NCBI RefSeq assembly: GCF_024498075.1
Contig: NZ_JANHOF010000008.1
Span: 1 to 64,000, forward strand
DNA: 64,000 nucleotides
Reading direction: 5' to 3'
DNA from: Paenibacillus mendelii
GTDB taxonomy: Bacteria > Bacillota > Bacilli > Paenibacillales > Paenibacillaceae
A program made the position numbers and the translations under genes. Positions 18,726-27,706 of this stretch are shown here, piece by piece; positions within the stretch are counted from its first letter, which is position 1; every line of letters begins with the position of its first letter. The notes below the pieces were generated by a model. The model was not told the DNA's origin. It saw only the letters and a program-made list of their open reading frames with translations, and ran no database searches.

Positions 18726-21020
18726 TTACGTATTGAGCCGGCGGTAGTTGGATGCACTCACGCCGTTAATTCGTTTGAACGCTCTGCAGAACGTGCTGTT
18801 CAAGCTGTACCCGATCGTGCTGGCGATTTCATGAATTGGCATATCGGTGCGAACGAGCAGCTCCTTGGCGCATTTCATACGCCCATTCTCGACATACTCA
18901 ATAAAGTTGATGCCGACCTGCTCCTTGAACACCTGGGATAAATACGATTCCGACATGTTGAACTGATTGGCCAGCTCCGTGAGTGAAAAGTCAGGTCGTT
19001 TATAGTTGGATTCGATATAATCGATCATCTGCTCCTTGAGCCCGGATTTCTGCGTATTCTTCCGCATATGAATTCTTTTGCCAATGAGGGCGTACGTTTC
19101 CCGCAAATCCTTCATGAGCGTGTCCAGGTCCATGGCACCGGCTTCATGCGTGTCTAACCGCAGCGCGATCATGCCGTTCATGTCCTTCAGATCGGGATCC
19201 TCCGTAATCTTCACGACGGTGCCCCACATCTCATAATGAAGGAATTTGATCATGTCGGCAGACAGATTCATGCGTTCATTGGTCCGGTGTAGATCATCAA
19301 GCATGGCATCCGCTTCCTCCAGCGCGCCCATCCGGGTCAGATGAATCAACCGCAGCTCCGCGTCGGGCGGATAATAGTAGAAGGACCTCTCCTGCGGAAG
19401 CCGGTCATACCACAATATCTTGATGCCGGGCTCACCCTGCCCGCCTCCAAGCGCCTGCTTCGCTTCCTCGTAGGAACGTGAAATTTCCGCAAGCGTCGGA
19501 TAGAGGCCGCCTACCGCAAATACGGGAGATATCGCGTGCTGTATATGCAGCTGCTCCTGCAGCATGCCGAGCAGCAGCTCCAATTGCTTCCTGCTTTCTT
19601 CGGCATCCTGAACTTCCAGCGGCAGAATAATGCTGATCTTGTCCTGCTCGGTGTCATGCCAGGCACAGCCCGAGAAAGCGTCCTTACTCAAAGCATCCTT
19701 CATCATAATTCTGCGAATCTCAAGCTCTTCCAGAATATTAGTCGTCAGTTCTCCCTCATAGCTCTGCAGGCGGGTGATCACAACGGCGTAATACGCACCC
19801 CTCAGCTCCGTACCTGCATGGCGCTTCAAGGTCAGCAGCTCGGTTTCCGTAGAGAAGTCGCCCTTCAGCAGCCGCTGCAGGAACGAGCTGCGGATGAGCG
19901 GGAGCTGCTCCTGCAGCGCCCGCTGCAAGAACAGCTTATCATCCTCAAGAAGTGAATAATTCCGCTCGATCATGGCATATGGCTTGAAGGTTCCGTATGA
20001 AACAGGCTCCGAGCGTTCCATGATCCGCAGAAGAAGCTTGCGAATCGGCTTGCTCCGCCGGTAGGCAAACAAGCAGTAGAGCACGAGCACAGCCACGAGC
20101 AAGACAGAGAGTCCGATAATAATTTTGCGGATCTGATTGACTTTGTGAAGCACGATCTCAGGAGATTGGGCGACGACGAAATACCAATCCTTCGATTCCA
20201 GTTTCGTATACGTCGTCAGCATGCCGTTCGTATCCGGCGAGGCTTCAATGACGCCGTGCGTTCCCGATAAGCGCTGCAGCAGCGGGCTCGGGCCTGCCCC
20301 GTCCGAGACGGAGGCGATCGTCTGGCCCTTGCCGTCCATAATGAAGGCTGTTCCTCCAGAGGAGACGTCGAAGCCTTCGAGCAGCTTAACGATCTCCCTG
20401 CTGTTAATCAGCACCAGAATTACCGCACCCGGCGAGCTGCCGCTGTCCAGCGATTGCACATAACTGACGATCGGATAGGATTTACCCCGGTATGACGCCT
20501 CCATGGCAGGAAGCACTTCGTACCTGTGATTGCTGCCGTACAGCAGCTGTTCCATGGCAGCCGGTTCCATATCCGTATAGTGGAACACTTGATCGCTGAA
20601 CTCCGAGGACTTATATACATTCTGATGGCTCAGTACCATCCCGCTCTTCTTATAGAGCACGAAATAATCGAGAATGAAGTTGTTGGATGCGCTGAAATCG
20701 TATAGATGCTTGGCTGTGTACCACGTTTTGAACGTGTTGGCCCCCTCGAACGGTTTGGCCATGTAGCGATAGGAGGTAATACGCGGATCAGCCTCGATCT
20801 GCCAGACAATCGAATCAAGCTCGGCCATCCGCCTGTCCAGTATGCTCTTGGCTTGCTCAAGGAGCAGCATATTGTTGCGCACCACTTCCTCCTTCACGAC
20901 CGCCACCGTCCGATCATAGACGATTACGCTGACGATGATCGGAATAACCAGCAAGACGATATAAGAAGCCGAGAATGTCGCGATGATTCGCCGTTTACGC
21001 CGTTTGTATTCCGCCGTCAT
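18726..21020 (-). CDS. membrane-bound AraC-family regulator with extracellular sensor
   Basis: This 764-residue protein has a membrane helix near 15-35, an extracytoplasmic Cache-like sensor (about 40-295), a second membrane helix (about 300-320), a cytoplasmic linker of about 330 residues, and a C-terminal AraC domain (about 660-764: FSLTELANQFNMSESYLSQVFKEQ; IASTIGYSLNSTFCRAFKR). Such one-component regulators usually sit by sugar ABC importers in Paenibacillus and turn on glycan uptake and degradation. It lies between the fucosidase gene and the GH123-like gene, all on one strand. The ATG at 21020 is preferred over a TTG two codons upstream because the GGGGG site would leave no spacer for TTG. 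Confidence 0.88.
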   Translation of the reverse strand: MTAEYKRRKRRIIATFSASYIVLLVIPIIVSVIVYDRTVAVVKEEVVRNNMLLLEQAKSILDRRMAELDSIVWQIEADPRITSYRYMAKPFEGANTFKTWYTAKHLYDFSASNNFILDYFVLYKKSGMVLSHQNVYKSSEFSDQVFHYTDMEPAAMEQLLYGSNHRYEVLPAMEASYRGKSYPIVSYVQSLDSGSSPGAVILVLINSREIVKLLEGFDVSSGGTAFIMDGKGQTIASVSDGAGPSPLLQRLSGTHGVIEASPDTNGMLTTYTKLESKDWYFVVAQSPEIVLHKVNQIRKIIIGLSVLLVAVLVLYCLFAYRRSKPIRKLLLRIMERSEPVSYGTFKPYAMIERNYSLLEDDKLFLQRALQEQLPLIRSSFLQRLLKGDFSTETELLTLKRHAGTELRGAYYAVVITRLQSYEGELTTNILEELEIRRIMMKDALSKDAFSGCAWHDTEQDKISIILPLEVQDAEESRKQLELLLGMLQEQLHIQHAISPVFAVGGLYPTLAEISRSYEEAKQALGGGQGEPGIKILWYDRLPQERSFYYYPPDAELRLIHLTRMGALEEADAMLDDLHRTNERMNLSADMIKFLHYEMWGTVVKITEDPDLKDMNGMIALRLDTHEAGAMDLDTLMKDLRETYALIGKRIHMRKNTQKSGLKEQMIDYIESNYKRPDFSLTELANQFNMSESYLSQVFKEQVGINFIEYVENGRMKCAKELLVRTDMPIHEIASTIGYSLNSTFCRAFKRINGVSASNYRRLNT

Positions 21021-21052
21021 ATCCAATCCCCCTATTCGATCTGTTCGTTCTT

Positions 21053-22336
21053 CTATACGCTGCCGCCCAGCAGCTCGATTTGGATTACGGTATCGTTATC
21101 GTCGGGCAGCCTTGAATGCGACATCAGGATGTGCGCATCCTCCTTGGTATGATAATCGTTATGAGACTCGCCCGATGTCACTTCCGCACCGTCCCACAGA
21201 AGGCGGGTTCTGCCGATTCTGCCCTTCAGCCGTTTCAGCGGATAAGCGCCCATGCCTCGTTCGAACAGATGCGCATACAGCTTGCCGTCCTTTTGCGTGA
21301 ATCGACCCCATTCCGGCACCGGCAGAGCGGTATCTCTGCAGCCGTAGATACTGAAGCCGTTCAGCGCCATCCACTGCCCAATTTCCGCCAATATATCCAG
21401 GACCGGCTTCGGGATCTCGCCTTTCGCATTAGGTCCCACATTCACCAGCAGGTTGCCATCCTTACTCACGCAGTCTACAAGGAGCCGGATAATATCCTTC
21501 GCCTGCTTGTAATCCGTGTCGGTCGCATGGTATCCCCAATGCTTGTTAAGCGTAATGCACGCTTCCCATTCGATCGGATGGCCGTGAATATCAGACATGA
21601 CCTCCCGCGTCGGGATCGCCTGTTCCGGAGAAGCGAAGTCGCCCCCGTACACGGTCGAGATACCATTCTTGAGCAGCGTATGGTCCAGCCTGTTATTCAT
21701 GAGAATGCCAGGCTGAAGCTCATACACCATCTTCGCCAGCTCCGTCGCACGCCACGCTTCGCCGATCAGGCTCTCATATGAAAAATCGAACCAGAACAGA
21801 TCGATCGTACCGTAATTCGTCAGCAGCTCCCGTACTTGACCGTGCAGATAGTCTACATACAGGTCAAAGTTCTGCTCCTTATCCTTATAGGCTTCATTCG
21901 CTCGCTCCGGATGATAGAAATCACCGTAGGTCGGGTAATGCTCGTGATTCCAATCCAGCAAGGAATAGTAGAAGCCTACCCGCAGGCCTTCCGCCCGGAA
22001 CGCGTCGACGAACTCGCGGACAAGATCCCGTCCGCAGGGCGTATTCGTCGACTTGAATTCGGTGAGCATGCTGTCAAACAGGCAGAAGCCGTCATGATGC
22101 TTGGTGGTCAGCACGGCGTATTTCATGCCCGCTTGCTTGGCTGCCTTCGCCCAGGCTCGCGCATCGTAACGTACCGGATCGAATTCCTCGAAGTACGTCC
22201 GATACCGTTCCCGGCTGATCGTTTCGTGATTTTGCACCCATTCTCCTTTGGCAGGAACCGCATAGATCCCCCAATGGATAAACATGCCGAACCGGTCTTC
22301 CTTAAACCACTTCATACGCTCTTCTCTGCTGCGCAT
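21053..22336 (-). CDS. alpha-L-fucosidase, GH29 family
   Basis: This 427-residue protein probably removes alpha-L-fucose from glycans. The GH29 signatures are FGMFIHWG near 16-23, KYAVLTTKHHDGFCLFDS near 72-89 and the nucleophile segment IDLFWFDFS with Asp184. There is no signal peptide, so it should act in the cytoplasm on imported oligosaccharides. The start at 22336 follows AGGAGG with 7-nt spacing. The protein is close to the catalytic-domain length and lacks an added carbohydrate-binding module. Located directly after the ABC importer of the same locus, it fits uptake and then trimming of a fucosylated oligosaccharide. The acid/base residue cannot be assigned by eye in this family. Confidence 0.9.
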   Translation of the reverse strand: MRSREERMKWFKEDRFGMFIHWGIYAVPAKGEWVQNHETISRERYRTYFEEFDPVRYDARAWAKAAKQAGMKYAVLTTKHHDGFCLFDSMLTEFKSTNTPCGRDLVREFVDAFRAEGLRVGFYYSLLDWNHEHYPTYGDFYHPERANEAYKDKEQNFDLYVDYLHGQVRELLTNYGTIDLFWFDFSYESLIGEAWRATELAKMVYELQPGILMNNRLDHTLLKNGISTVYGGDFASPEQAIPTREVMSDIHGHPIEWEACITLNKHWGYHATDTDYKQAKDIIRLLVDCVSKDGNLLVNVGPNAKGEIPKPVLDILAEIGQWMALNGFSIYGCRDTALPVPEWGRFTQKDGKLYAHLFERGMGAYPLKRLKGRIGRTRLLWDGAEVTSGESHNDYHTKEDAHILMSHSRLPDDNDTVIQIELLGGSV

Positions 22337-22360
22337 CTATCTTCCTCCTGAATCTTCCGG

Positions 22361-24070
22361 TTAGTGTTTGGTCTTGTCGTAAGCTTCCTGATAGATGCTC
22401 AGATAACGCTCCAGGCTCATGTCCTTCAACGTGCTTACATATCTGTCCCAATCTTTATCCAAATCCGCATCGCCGGTCACGAAGCGGGCCAGCATTTCTT
22501 TTCTGTAATCGTCGATCGTCTTCTGCAGTCCGGCAATTTCCGCCGATTGCTCCTCGTTGAACACGAGCGGCGGCACCAGAATGCTGACATCCGGCTTGTA
22601 CGGCGCATAGCTGTCGTTCGTCGCTTGGTACAAGAGGACTTCGAGATCCTCCGGACCATTGTTCTTCTGGCTGAGGCGGAATTCATTGGACAGATTGATC
22701 GGTCCAAGCTCGTTCCAGTAGTCGTTCTGGATCTTCTCATCCGTATTCGGAATCGGCGCCCATTTGGCCGGATTGCCATCAATCCCCATATCACCGGACT
22801 CGGCTTTCTTCCAGTTCTTGCCCTCGACACCTCTGGAAAGCCTCATCGTAATATCCCAGTCATAGAACATATCAGCCAAGCGGAAGGAGGCTTCCGGGTA
22901 TTTATTGCCTTTCATAATGACGAACTGTCCGGTATAGTACTCCATCGGACTGTAGGCGGAAAGCTGCACACCTGCCGGCCCTTTCAAGGCCGGTACCGCT
23001 TTGTAACCGAGCCAGCGCTTATCATTCACGTCGCCAAGCTGCAGGAACTCGCCTTGGAAACCCCCTGGAGATGACCCCAGCAGCACGGCATCCGGGTTGT
23101 TGCCGACGGCCAGCAGCTGATTCTTGTCCTGCGTGAACGATTCCGGCGCGATCAGACCTTCCTGGAACAGGCGGCGCAAATATTGAAGTCCTTCCTTCCA
23201 CTCCGGTTTGTCGTAAGCGGCCGTAACTTTACCGTCTCGCATAAGCAGGCCTGGAGCGTTCGGATCTTTACTGTTATAGATGAAGGCATTCATCAGAAAA
23301 TCATCCAGCGCCGAATTCCAGCCGGTAACCGACGTCATGAACGGAATTTCATCGGCTTTGCTGTTGCCGTTCGGATCCTTCTCCTTAAACGCTTTCAAAA
23401 CGGTGTAGAACTCTTCGGTTGTCGTCGGCATGCTCAGACCCAATTTGGTCAACCAAGGCTCGTAAAGCCACATCTTCTGCGACATCGTGCAGTGGAAGCA
23501 TTGGTTCACCTTCGGAAGCGAGTAAATGTTGCCGTCCGGTGCGGTGATGGTTTCTTTAAACAGCGGCAGCGTCTCCATCAGCTTCTTGGTCTCCACGCTG
23601 TACTTCTCGATTAAGTCGTTCATCGGCAGGAATGCGCCCTGTCCGCCGTAGACGACTTCCTGTGTTTTGTTGACGCCCATGCCGAGCAGAATGTCCGGAT
23701 AGTCGCCGCTGACCAGCATCAGGTTCAGCTTCTCGACGACATTCTTCTCCGGCACCATAATCCATTCGAGGTGAATGTTCGTCTTCTCTTCCAGCTCCTT
23801 GGTGAAGAGATTCGTCGCATAATTCTCGACGCCCGCATTCTCAGGCGCCATAACCTTCAGCGTAATCTTTTCCTTCACGATCGGAAACTCGCCTGCCGGC
23901 GCGACGGCATCGGACGTTTCGGCCGCTGCCGGTTCTGTTGGCGTATTGCCTGCCGCTTGCTCTGGTTTCGGCTCATTGTCCTTAACATTATTTGAATTAT
24001 TCGAGCAAGCCGTCGTAAACACGGCAATCAGGATGATGCATGCGATCAATGCGGACAGCGTTCTCCTCAT
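22361..24070 (-). CDS. sugar ABC transporter substrate-binding lipoprotein (LplA-like)
   Basis: This 569-residue lipoprotein has a signal peptide and lipobox-like VFTTAC (Cys at about 22), then a low-complexity N/K/E/P linker to about 60. The body (about 70-569) is the large extracellular solute-binding fold of Paenibacillus oligosaccharide importers (LplA/YtcQ type), with the motif KDPNGNSKADEIPF near 230, a calcium-binding-like DPNGNSKADE. It delivers the sugar to the two permeases upstream in the operon. The ligand is probably an oligosaccharide, perhaps fucosylated, based on the neighbours. Confidence 0.92.
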   Translation of the reverse strand: MRRTLSALIACIILIAVFTTACSNNSNNVKDNEPKPEQAAGNTPTEPAAAETSDAVAPAGEFPIVKEKITLKVMAPENAGVENYATNLFTKELEEKTNIHLEWIMVPEKNVVEKLNLMLVSGDYPDILLGMGVNKTQEVVYGGQGAFLPMNDLIEKYSVETKKLMETLPLFKETITAPDGNIYSLPKVNQCFHCTMSQKMWLYEPWLTKLGLSMPTTTEEFYTVLKAFKEKDPNGNSKADEIPFMTSVTGWNSALDDFLMNAFIYNSKDPNAPGLLMRDGKVTAAYDKPEWKEGLQYLRRLFQEGLIAPESFTQDKNQLLAVGNNPDAVLLGSSPGGFQGEFLQLGDVNDKRWLGYKAVPALKGPAGVQLSAYSPMEYYTGQFVIMKGNKYPEASFRLADMFYDWDITMRLSRGVEGKNWKKAESGDMGIDGNPAKWAPIPNTDEKIQNDYWNELGPINLSNEFRLSQKNNGPEDLEVLLYQATNDSYAPYKPDVSILVPPLVFNEEQSAEIAGLQKTIDDYRKEMLARFVTGDADLDKDWDRYVSTLKDMSLERYLSIYQEAYDKTKH

Positions 24071-24116
24071 GGTGTTTCCCCCCGTAATTGTTATCAGAAT
24101 GCTATAGTTAACCGAA

Positions 24117-25025
24117 TTAGCCTTTCAGTGATCCAATCATAATGCCTTTCACAAAGTGCTTCTGCACGAACGGGTAAATGATCAATACCGGAGCAGAGGC
24201 AATGACGATGAGCGCATATTTCAGCAGCTCCCGCAAGCCGTTCCGCTTGACCACTTCCTCGACATTGGACAGCATGGACATGTCAATTTCATTCTGGATC
24301 AGTATATCACGCATAATCAACTGCAATGGGAACAGGTTCTTATCACTTAAATAGATGGCCGCCGAAAAATACTGATTCCAGAAGCCGACCGCGCAGAACA
24401 GCGCCACGACGGCAATGATCGGCCCGGAGAGCGGCAGCACGATGCGCAGCAAATATTTCACGTCGCTGCAGCCGTCGATCTGGGCCGCCTCCAGCATCTC
24501 GCCGGGAATGGTCGTCTTGAAATACGTGCGCATCATAATGGCATTCCAGATGGATAGACCGCCGGGAATGATAAGCGCCCAGTACGTATTTAGCAGGGAG
24601 AGATCCTTCACCAGCATATAGGAAGGAATCAGACCGCCGCTGAACATTGTCGCGAACACGAACAGCAGCATGAATGCTTTTCTCCCATCGAAGTCCGGCC
24701 TTGATAGCGGGTAGGCTGCCAGAATGGTCAGCACCACGTTCAGAGCCGTTCCAGCTACCGCATAGATGAGTGAATTTCCGAACCCGATTCCGATGTACTT
24801 GTACTCGAAGACCGCTTTATACCCGTCAAGCGTCGGTTGAACCGGCAGCAGCCACACTTTCCCCTGCATAATCGCTTCCGTCGAGCTGAAGGATGCGCTT
24901 AAGACATAAATCAAAGGGTAGAGCACGGACAATGTAAACAGGGACAGGATGGCATAATTGATGAACAGGAACACTTTATCGCTGCGTGAATGAGCGAGGT
25001 GACTCCCCTTTTTCCCCTTGCCCAT
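24117..25025 (-). CDS. sugar ABC transporter permease (LplC/YtcP-like)
   Basis: This 302-residue membrane protein has six predicted helices. The conserved EAA loop EAAQIDGCSDVKYLLRIVLPLSGPIIAV is present near 200-225; the Gly in the loop contacts the ATPase. It is the second permease of glycan locus 1, 4 bp after the first, with a weak but present GGTGA ribosome-binding site. No ATPase gene is present; the importer likely uses a shared MsmX-type ATPase, as is normal for this family. Confidence 0.93.
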   Translation of the reverse strand: MGKGKKGSHLAHSRSDKVFLFINYAILSLFTLSVLYPLIYVLSASFSSTEAIMQGKVWLLPVQPTLDGYKAVFEYKYIGIGFGNSLIYAVAGTALNVVLTILAAYPLSRPDFDGRKAFMLLFVFATMFSGGLIPSYMLVKDLSLLNTYWALIIPGGLSIWNAIMMRTYFKTTIPGEMLEAAQIDGCSDVKYLLRIVLPLSGPIIAVVALFCAVGFWNQYFSAAIYLSDKNLFPLQLIMRDILIQNEIDMSMLSNVEEVVKRNGLRELLKYALIVIASAPVLIIYPFVQKHFVKGIMIGSLKG

Positions 25026-25029
25026 TTCG

Positions 25030-25959
25030 TCACCACAAGCTTTCTTGGTTTATTTTTCTGGCGAACCCGTTGACGCCGAGAAGCAGCAGCAGGCCGACGA
25101 CCGATTTGAACAATCCGATGGCCGTCGAGTACGAATAATTCGGCATCGCCGAAACGAGACCGACCTTATAAACGTAAGTATCGATCACTTCCGACGTCCG
25201 GATGTTCAGCGGATTCTGCATCAGCAGCACCTTCTCGAAGCCTGTGCTCATAATGCCGCCCATGCCAAGAATGAAGATGATGACCGCTACCGGCATAATG
25301 CCCGGCAGATCGATATGCCACATTCGTTTCGGAATCGATGCGCCGTCCATAATCGCCGCCTCATGCTGTGCCGGATCGATGCCTGACAGCGCTGCCAAAT
25401 AGATGATGCAGGCGAAGCCGACATTCTGCCAGACATCCGAGAACACGTACAATGATTTGAACCACTCCGGCTTCGCCATCATATTGACGGCTTCGAAGCC
25501 AAGCGCTTCCCCGATCCGGTTGACAACCCCCAGCCGGGGATCGAGCAGCTGGAACATGATCCCGACGATGACGACGACCGAGATGAAGTGCGGTGCGTAC
25601 GTAATCATCTGAACCGATCGTTTAAAGAAGACATGCGACGCGTAGTTGAGTCCCAAGGCCAATATAATAGGAAACGGAAAGCCTACGACCAGACTGTACA
25701 CGCTGAGCAGCAGCGTATTTCGCAGTACGCGCCAAAATTCATACGATTCCACAAATTGCTTAAAGTGCTTCAAGCCAACCCAATCGCTCCCCCATATCCC
25801 CTGCACGGCATTGAAATCCTTAAAGGCGATCTGCGCGCCGTACATGGGATAATAGTGGAAGAGCATGACGTACAGGAGCGGCAAGGAAAACAACAGATAG
25901 AGCTGCCAGTTCCTGCGGATCCTTTTCAACTTTTTTCCTGAGCTATAAGTCGCGTTCAT
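25030..25959 (-). CDS. sugar ABC transporter permease (LplB/YteP-like)
   Basis: This roughly 309-residue permease has six helices, the N-terminal NWQLYLLFSLPLLYVMLFHYYPMYG block and the EAA loop EAAIMDGASIPKRMWHIDLPGIMPV. It is the first gene of the importer operon. Several in-frame starts exist (25995, 25965, 25959). I prefer 25959 because AGAAGG is then 10 nt upstream; the start at 25965 would leave 4 nt. A perfect AAAGCGCTTT palindrome lies just upstream and may be a catabolite-control site. Confidence 0.9.
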   Translation of the reverse strand: MNATYSSGKKLKRIRRNWQLYLLFSLPLLYVMLFHYYPMYGAQIAFKDFNAVQGIWGSDWVGLKHFKQFVESYEFWRVLRNTLLLSVYSLVVGFPFPIILALGLNYASHVFFKRSVQMITYAPHFISVVVIVGIMFQLLDPRLGVVNRIGEALGFEAVNMMAKPEWFKSLYVFSDVWQNVGFACIIYLAALSGIDPAQHEAAIMDGASIPKRMWHIDLPGIMPVAVIIFILGMGGIMSTGFEKVLLMQNPLNIRTSEVIDTYVYKVGLVSAMPNYSYSTAIGLFKSVVGLLLLLGVNGFARKINQESLW

Positions 25960-25978
25960 CCCCATCCTACCTTCTGTA

Positions 25979-25992
25979 AAAAAGCGCTTTAC
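25979..25992 (-). promoter_or_regulatory. possible cre-like site (CcpA) before glycan locus 1
   Basis: The centre AAAGCGCTTT is a perfect 10-bp palindrome identical to the core of cre sites, but the flanking TG and CA are missing. It lies 20 bp upstream of the chosen permease start. Carbon catabolite repression is plausible for a sugar operon, but the match is partial. Confidence 0.35.
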
Positions 25993-26145
25993 CATTTTTT
26001 AATCACCCGGGCTTCACGAATGTAACACCGGGTCTGTACCGTGTAAATTGGCATTACTTTGGGGGTTTGCATTTGTTTAGCCGTGTGCATTCTATCGCAT
26101 CATCAGCGCTGGTCTAGCCTGTTTGGCGCTTTGCGGGCAGAAGAA

Positions 26146-26183
26146 AAGTCCCCTTGTCAGCCTGGGCTGACAAGGGGACTTTC
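26146..26183 (-). terminator. strong Rho-independent terminator
   Basis: AAGTCCCCTTGTCAGCC and GGCTGACAAGGGGACTT are perfect 17-bp arms with a 2-nt centre. On the minus strand TTTTCTTC follows. This ends the transcript of glycan locus 2 and separates it from locus 1. The perfect stem is unusually long. Confidence 0.85.
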
Positions 26184-26270
26184 CGGGGTTGTTGATTGGT
26201 TCGTGATTGTATGAGCAGCCATGATAACTGATAGCTTTATCGCCTTCGGTCATGAAGAACTCCGGCGCTC

Positions 26271-26390
26271 TTATCTGACCTCAATCTCATAGATGGCATA
26301 ATGACCCCATTCCAGATGGGCATTGTTAATCTTAATCAATAGTCCTTTCTTGCCGCTTACTCCGACAAATGGGAATGATAGCGGCTTACC
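26271..26390 (-). pseudogene. C-terminal fossil of a lost carbohydrate-active protein
   Basis: Reading on the minus strand in a frame different from the nucleoside hydrolase, an uninterrupted stretch of about 38 codons ends at 26271 with INNAHLEWGHYAIYEIEVR. This looks like the last strands of a beta-sandwich domain. It overlaps the 3' end of the hydrolase gene and has no start of its own. I infer a remnant of a gene lost by deletion. The parent family is not certain. Confidence 0.4.
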
Positions 26391-27283
26391 AACAGCTCGT
26401 CCAACAAATCCCGGAGCAGCTCGGGTTCCATTCGCTGCTTCAGATAACTATGCCCTCTATCCTCTGAAGCTTGCCAGCTGTTCTCGCCGCCCGCTTCGAC
26501 TTGTACATGGCCGCCGGTTACGGCCTCCCAGTAATCGCGAAGACCGCGAACGCCATACAGAACGGCGGTCAGATCCCAGCTGTTCCGGACTTTCGTCTCT
26601 CCCAGATAACGTTCATAGGCATCGCGCACCGGACTGTCGATTGGAGCTTCGGTAATCAACGGGCCGCCGGTCAGGATATGCTCTCCGATTTCGAAGCCGC
26701 TGAACATGATCGGAGTCGGCCAGTGTTCGGTCACATATTGCGCGGAAGCCGGACACATCTCGAAATTCCACTCCTTGCCGGACGGGAACGCGCCGCCCAT
26801 AACGACGAGCCGCTCCACCTTGCGCCGGATTAACTCAGATCCGTCAAGATCCGAATGCCGGTCAGGGATGGACTGCATCAGGTGGAGCAGGTTCCGGAGC
26901 GGTCCGATTGCTATGAAAACGACACTCTGATCCGCTTCCTTGGCCAGCAGCTCGCGCAGCAGGTCTACCGCATCCGGCACACCGGCGCCATCCGCGTATC
27001 GATTCGGATAGTTCTCGGCAAGATGACGATTGAATTTGCAATGGATGGCCTCATCCAAGAACCCGGTCTCATTCAAGGTACCGACCGGGATATCCGGGCG
27101 GCCATGGTACCGGTTAATGGCGTCAATACAGCCCGCTCCCCAAGGATTGGACGTGCAATGCGTTACGCCGATGATCTCCGCTTCCCCCTGATCTGCCAAG
27201 GCATGCAGGATCGACAGCGCCGCCACATCGTCGCAATCCGGGCCAATATCCGTATCCAGGATGACTCTTACAGGGTTCATCAT
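26357..27283 (-). CDS. nucleoside hydrolase (IU-NH family)
   Basis: This 308-residue protein belongs to the inosine/uridine-preferring nucleoside hydrolases. The N-terminal ILDTDIGPDCDDVAAL provides the calcium-binding Asp cluster, followed by a FIAIGPLRNLLHLM segment (cf. IGPLTNLA) and, near the end, SWDLTAVLYGV with the conserved Asp. It would split the N-glycosidic bond of a nucleoside or related glycoside in the cytoplasm. GGGAGG lies 9 nt before the first ATG. It is the last gene of glycan locus 2. Family members in such loci may act on other N-ribosyl or glycosyl substrates, so the exact substrate is open. Confidence 0.9.
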   Translation of the reverse strand: MMNPVRVILDTDIGPDCDDVAALSILHALADQGEAEIIGVTHCTSNPWGAGCIDAINRYHGRPDIPVGTLNETGFLDEAIHCKFNRHLAENYPNRYADGAGVPDAVDLLRELLAKEADQSVVFIAIGPLRNLLHLMQSIPDRHSDLDGSELIRRKVERLVVMGGAFPSGKEWNFEMCPASAQYVTEHWPTPIMFSGFEIGEHILTGGPLITEAPIDSPVRDAYERYLGETKVRNSWDLTAVLYGVRGLRDYWEAVTGGHVQVEAGGENSWQASEDRGHSYLKQRMEPELLRDLLDELLVSRYHSHLSE

Positions 27284-27427
27284 TCGGGCAATCCTCCCAC
27301 TTGTTGTTGAATATTCCCTAATCTATCACATATAAACAATGTCTACCATATTGAATTTGCGAGGATGGGGGTGGAGTTCGCCGCTCTACTCAGAGTCAGG
27401 AGACCCGGGCTGCAGGATAAGAAGAGC

Positions 27428-27613
27428 TGCCTCAGGGATGTGGACGCAAGCGCGTGGTACGCGTAGGACATGCTCATAGCCAGCGGCAAAGGATTTGCCC
27501 TCGGCCGTCAGGAAATGGCAGTCATGCTCACGAATGCGCTGCGTTATGCAACTCCGGGCGGAACATACGCACCGGCAGACCTCTCTTCACCTATTCTGGG
27601 AATGGTGAATTAG
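27428..27613 (+). pseudogene. S-layer homology domain remnant
   Basis: On the plus strand the frame reads RDVDASAWYA, then a stop at 27464, then DMLIASGKGFALGRQEMAV and MLTNALRYA. This matches the SLH pattern: start FxDVxxxxWYA, end RQEMAVML. The part before the stop and the part after it are in the same frame. The middle of the domain appears to be partly deleted. It is a fossil of a surface-protein gene on the strand opposite to its neighbours, ending at 27613. Confidence 0.6.
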
Positions 27614-27641
27614 GCACGGAATAGCTTCCTTAATATGGAGT

Positions 27642-27668
27642 AAAGCCCTGCCGATGGCAGGGCTTTTA
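27642..27668 (-). terminator. bidirectional hairpin terminator
   Basis: AAAGCCCTGCC and GGCAGGGCTTT form an 11-bp stem with a 3-nt loop. T-rich runs follow on both strands (TTTTATTATT on plus, TTTACTCC on minus). It sits between the aldolase and nucleoside hydrolase genes, so hydrolase expression may need partial read-through or its own promoter in the 420-bp gap. Confidence 0.75.
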
Positions 27669-27706
27669 TTATTGCGGCGTAAGTACGGAATCAAGAGAAT
27701 TCCTAT

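Noticed and set aside
26146..26183. Perfect 17-bp palindrome considered as an IS end or phage operator
   Set aside because: The minus-strand T tract and position after the locus 2 transcript make a terminator the simplest reading.
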